Assembly: GCA_021838585.1 (NCBI GenBank)
Contig: JAKCDE010000007.1
Coordinates: 6,075 to 70,074 of the forward strand
DNA length: 64,000 nucleotides
DNA from: Nitrospirota bacterium
GTDB taxonomy: Bacteria > Nitrospirota_A > Leptospirillia > Leptospirillales > Leptospirillaceae
Direction of reading: 5' to 3'
Shown here in pieces: positions 61,509 to 64,000 of this stretch. The position numbers and the translations under genes are program-made. Position 1 is the stretch's first letter. Each line of letters opens with the position of its first letter. The notes beneath the pieces are model-generated. The model was not told where the DNA came from, ran no database searches, and worked only from the letters and a program-made list of their open reading frames with translations.

Positions 61509-61533
61509 AAGGGTCTCCCTGCCAAGAGGGTCG

Positions 61534-63105
61534 TTAGGACCCGGGGACCGCTCCGAGAACCGTCAGGTAAAGGACGGCGGAGGAGGTCGGCAGTCCCAGG
61601 AATTCGGCGATCTCGTCATCGAAGAACCCTCCGATGCCGCTGGCCCCGTGGCCCATGTGGACGGCCGCAAGGTTGAGCCTTTCGCCAATGATGCCGGCGT
61701 CCATGTGCAGGGTCCGGTAGATCCTGTTCCCGTAGCGTTCCACCAGTCGGGGAAGGTTTGCCACCTGGATGAGAAGGCAGGCCGCATCGCGCGCGAGATC
61801 CTGCCCCAGGGAAAACTCGCAGGCGATTTCGGCCATGTTGCCCCTCCGGAGCAGGGTCAGTTCCCGCGATTCCGGGGAGAAATGGTAGAGGCCCGGCATC
61901 AGGAGGTCGACGGCATGGACGACCAGAAAGGAGGAAAAAAGGCTCGGTCCGAAAAAGGACGGCGAAAGGACCGGGTCGATCCCGGGCTCGGCCGGAAGGT
62001 CGTATCCGAAGTTCAGGAGGGCCGAGAGGTCTTCGAAGGGAAGGGGTTCTCCCGAAAACTGGCGTGCCGACCTCCTGGTCAGAAGATCCCGCGAAAGGTT
62101 CTCTTCGAAATCGATTTCGCGATCGGTCAGGGCCACAGGGTCGCGTTGGGGCGTGAACCGGGAGACCGGAAGGATCGTGGGGTCGTATTCCCCCTCCCCC
62201 GACCAGAGCGCCGGAGGGGCAAACGGTTCTGGGCCGATCTCCGAGAGCCGGTGCAGGTCATGGAAGAGGTCGCCGGTTTCGGGGGTTTCCGGGGGCGTGT
62301 AGGGCGGGTGTGCCGGCGAGGGAAGGATGGGGGTGCAGGGGATCGGCTCGTAGGAGGATTCTCCGTGCACCATGGCCAGACCTGTGAGACAGACCTCGTT
62401 GGCGTCCCCCAGAAAGAGAAGGGAGTTCATGGAGGAATCCTGGAACCCCGAAAGCGGATAGGACAGGAATCCCGATTCGCGGGCCATGAGCGAAAAGTTT
62501 GAAGCCAGATGGCCGGTGTCGAGGAGGATCCGCCGGTATCCCCGTTCGCCATAGCGCCAGGCGGATCGCTCGTAGATTCCCGAGAGCAGGATCAGGAAGG
62601 AGGCGTCGTTCAAGACCGGCTGATTGAGAAAGTAGGCGGAAATCTTCTCCCAGAAGGAGCCTTCGATGACGGGGACGAGATGGTGTTCCTTGCCGTGGTA
62701 ATGGTAGATCCCGTCGTTCAGGAACGGCTGGTCCCGGATGACGAGGTAGACTTCTGCAGGATAGAGCCCTCCCGCCGATGGGGCGGCCCGCATGTAGGTC
62801 TTGTCGATCTTGGGCGAATCCATGATGGCGGTGACCCCGTAGGAGAAGAAGAGAAGACGGGAGAGCTCGGCCAACCCCCAGGGCGTGGGAGGCTGGGGCG
62901 GGGGCACCGGAATGGGATTCCGGGAGAAGGGAATGTGGCTGAAGGGAAGAAAGGGAATCAGGCTGATCGGATTGTCCGCCTGGTAGTCCTTGAAGGGGGC
63001 CGGTTTTCTCGAATAATCAAGGGACCGGAAACGATGAATGGTCGTCCGGCTGTATTTGGTCTCCTCGTGGTAGTATTCCGCGCAGGAGACTGGGGTATGG
63101 TCCAA
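61534..63105 (-). CDS. Tandem SagB-type/nitroreductase-fold dehydrogenase
   Basis: 523 residues with two nitroreductase-like domains. The first (RAAPSAGGLYPAEVYLVI) and the second (RRSARQFSGEPLPFEDLSALL, later HMDAGIIGERLNLAAVHMG) both fit the FMN-dependent SagB family. SagB oxidises azolines in peptide toxins, but no YcaO cyclase or precursor is adjacent, so the substrate is unknown. Two domains in one chain could form an internal dimer. TTG at 63105 has GGAGAGG upstream; a TTG at 63177 is also in frame. Confidence 0.78.
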   Translation of the reverse strand: MDHTPVSCAEYYHEETKYSRTTIHRFRSLDYSRKPAPFKDYQADNPISLIPFLPFSHIPFSRNPIPVPPPQPPTPWGLAELSRLLFFSYGVTAIMDSPKIDKTYMRAAPSAGGLYPAEVYLVIRDQPFLNDGIYHYHGKEHHLVPVIEGSFWEKISAYFLNQPVLNDASFLILLSGIYERSAWRYGERGYRRILLDTGHLASNFSLMARESGFLSYPLSGFQDSSMNSLLFLGDANEVCLTGLAMVHGESSYEPIPCTPILPSPAHPPYTPPETPETGDLFHDLHRLSEIGPEPFAPPALWSGEGEYDPTILPVSRFTPQRDPVALTDREIDFEENLSRDLLTRRSARQFSGEPLPFEDLSALLNFGYDLPAEPGIDPVLSPSFFGPSLFSSFLVVHAVDLLMPGLYHFSPESRELTLLRRGNMAEIACEFSLGQDLARDAACLLIQVANLPRLVERYGNRIYRTLHMDAGIIGERLNLAAVHMGHGASGIGGFFDDEIAEFLGLPTSSAVLYLTVLGAVPGS

Positions 63106-63198
63106 TATGCCTCTCCAGATTTGTTTCCGGCGATGCCGGTTGTATCCGGTCCCGCAGGGATCTGCGGCCGAAAACAATAAACACGCCCCGTTCAGGGG

Positions 63199-63534
63199 CT
63201 ATGATCGAACGCCTTGATCCATTATACATGGAGCGCGCCTGTTGATCATCTCCCGTGGAAAACACTGGGGAGAGGGACAGGGAATCCGGAGGGTGGGGGA
63301 GTCTTCCTGTCGAAAATGAGTTGCCAGAGGTCCGGGAGGGGAAGAATCGGCGGTGACGAGGTTCCAGAGATCCGTGTCGCGGCCGAATGGGTTCAATACG
63401 CGAAGGCCCTCCGTCTCGAACTCCTGCGCGCCGTTGCAGAGGACCAGCCCCCCGCCGCTGCGGGGAAGGGAGAGGGTCCGGAAATGTTCGAGACCCCGGA
63501 GAAAGTCCCGGGTGAAGGTTTCGGAGGACTTGAT
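63199..63534 (-). pseudogene. C-terminal remnant of an AAA+ (DUF4143-type) ATPase
   Basis: The frame reads KSSETFTRDFLRGLEHFRTL, then GGGLVLCNGAQEFETEGLRVLNPF. This resembles the C-terminal region of DUF4143-type ATPases (usual form KSGxTFxxDFxxGL). The N-terminal ATP-binding part is absent and the frame begins at the IS element's end near 63537. The remaining tail to 63199 is not typical. I call it a truncated gene. Confidence 0.6.
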
Positions 63535-63550
63535 CCAATCGCGCGGCAAC

Positions 63551-63598
63551 CCTCGCCCTTCAGGGCGGGGAAGGATAGCGCGGACGGCATGGCCGTCC
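63551..63598 (-). repeat. Two hairpins at the right end of the IS200/IS605 remnant
   Basis: CGCCCT/AGGGCG (63554-63559 and 63562-63567) and GGACGG/CCGTCC (63582-63587 and 63593-63598) form the small hairpins typical of IS200/IS605 ends. They lie between the transposase fragment and the ATPase remnant. Confidence 0.55.
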
Positions 63599-63610
63599 CT
63601 GTAGTGGCTT

Positions 63611-64000
63611 TTAATGTGGCGTCTTCTGCTGTTCGATGTACTGGCGAATCACAGCGATGGGGGCTCCCCCACAGCTTCCGGCAAAATAGCTGGGGGACCA
63701 GAGCGATCCTTCCCACAGTTTTTTCTGAATTCGAGGGTAATTTTTCTTCCGGATCAACCGGCTGGAGACACCCTTCAGGCTGTTCACCAAGGCAGAAACC
63801 GAGACCTTATCCCGGGTCGCAAGATCGAGCGTCACCTGGAGGGGATCGGGATACCGGAGGGACTCTCCCTCGTCCTTCCTTTTGGACCTCGGGAAGCGCT
63901 TCGGGTTTCTCCGGTCCAAGGCTTCCCAAATGGCCCGGTCGAGGTTCCTGAGGGTCTGTTGCTGGGGCTGCGAGGGACCGTTTGCGAGAAAGCCGTATTC
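63611..64000 (-). pseudogene. IS200/IS605 remnant: TnpB start fused in frame to TnpA end
   Basis: On the minus strand the frame is open from the window edge to the stop at 63611. The first part (PSQPQQQTLRNLDRAI, then FPRSKRKDEGESLRYPDP) is the N-terminal portion of TnpB. From about 63811 it reads DKVSVSALVNSLKGVSSRL and ends SYFAGSCGGAPIAVIRQYIE, which is the C-terminal part of IS200-type TnpA. Neither catalytic centre is present. The left part continues outside the window. The frame through the join is unbroken. Confidence 0.72.

Noticed and set aside
61252..62502. A 416-codon plus-strand frame opposite the UbiB and SagB genes
   Set aside because: It crosses both genes in antisense; Gly/Arg-rich product without motifs.
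1..64000. CRISPR array, prophage or toxin-antitoxin system
   Set aside because: No regularly spaced repeats, integrase or phage structural genes, and no adjacent toxin-antitoxin pair were seen on either strand.

Overview
The window is about 64 kb of gene-dense chromosome at roughly 55-60% G+C by eye. It comes from a Gram-negative bacterium: there are LapA/LapB-, Pal-, OmpA- and Slp-like proteins, many lipoproteins and several outer-membrane barrel candidates. The mix suggests an acidophilic chemolithotroph of the Leptospirillum (Nitrospirota) type: an arsenic operon with an Acidithiobacillus-type ArsR, a type II NADH dehydrogenase, a lone cbb3/NOR-like heme-copper subunit, PEP synthase, and few sugar genes beyond a glucoamylase/pgi/phosphofructokinase group. 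The genus is an inference. GTG and TTG starts and ATGA/GTGA overlaps are frequent.

Layout. 0-5.8 kb: a tightly overlapping operon proB(partial)-proA-nadD-rsfS-lapAB fusion-comF. 5.8-7.7 kb: a LysR regulator and two lipoproteins on the minus strand. 8-16.5 kb: plus-strand housekeeping genes (Bax-inhibitor-like protein, ilvE, polA, a TPR protein, coaE, galU, thiL, DUF2062). 16.4-18.4 kb: minus-strand envelope genes (OmpA-like lipoprotein, Pal, an exported Lys/Ala-rich protein). 18.8-25.3 kb: rnr, then lipoproteins of unknown role, a HAD phosphatase and tRNA-Glu(CUC). 25.4-30.1 kb: an RND pump and its adaptor. 30.3-39.8 kb: ppsA, exported proteins, der, NDH-2, and an Ig-like lipoprotein with a low-G+C tail. 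40-46.2 kb: cca, a propeller lipoprotein, and an operon of PQQ-like propeller, YkgJ and PAP2. 46.3-51.3 kb: radC, the orphan oxidase subunit and the ars locus (arsB divergent from arsC-arsR, with a perfect inverted repeat between them). 51.3-57.2 kb: gpm-like and pgi, divergent from GH15 glucoamylase and a PfkB kinase. 57.2-59.8 kb: a signalling run (15-codon ORF, HD-GYP-associated N-domain protein, HDOD, EAL-HDOD). 59.8-63.1 kb: a UbiB-like kinase and a tandem SagB-type oxidoreductase. 63.2-64 kb: an IS200/IS605 remnant interrupting an ATPase gene.

The most notable observations are the LapA-LapB fusion, a PolA reading frame that continues upstream of its first ATG with no usual start codon, the unpartnered heme-copper subunit, the perfect ars operator, the stand-alone two-domain SagB protein, the in-frame TnpB-TnpA chimera at the right edge, and the abrupt G+C drop inside the 37.6-39.2 kb lipoprotein. 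I saw no CRISPR array, prophage, toxin-antitoxin pair or rRNA.
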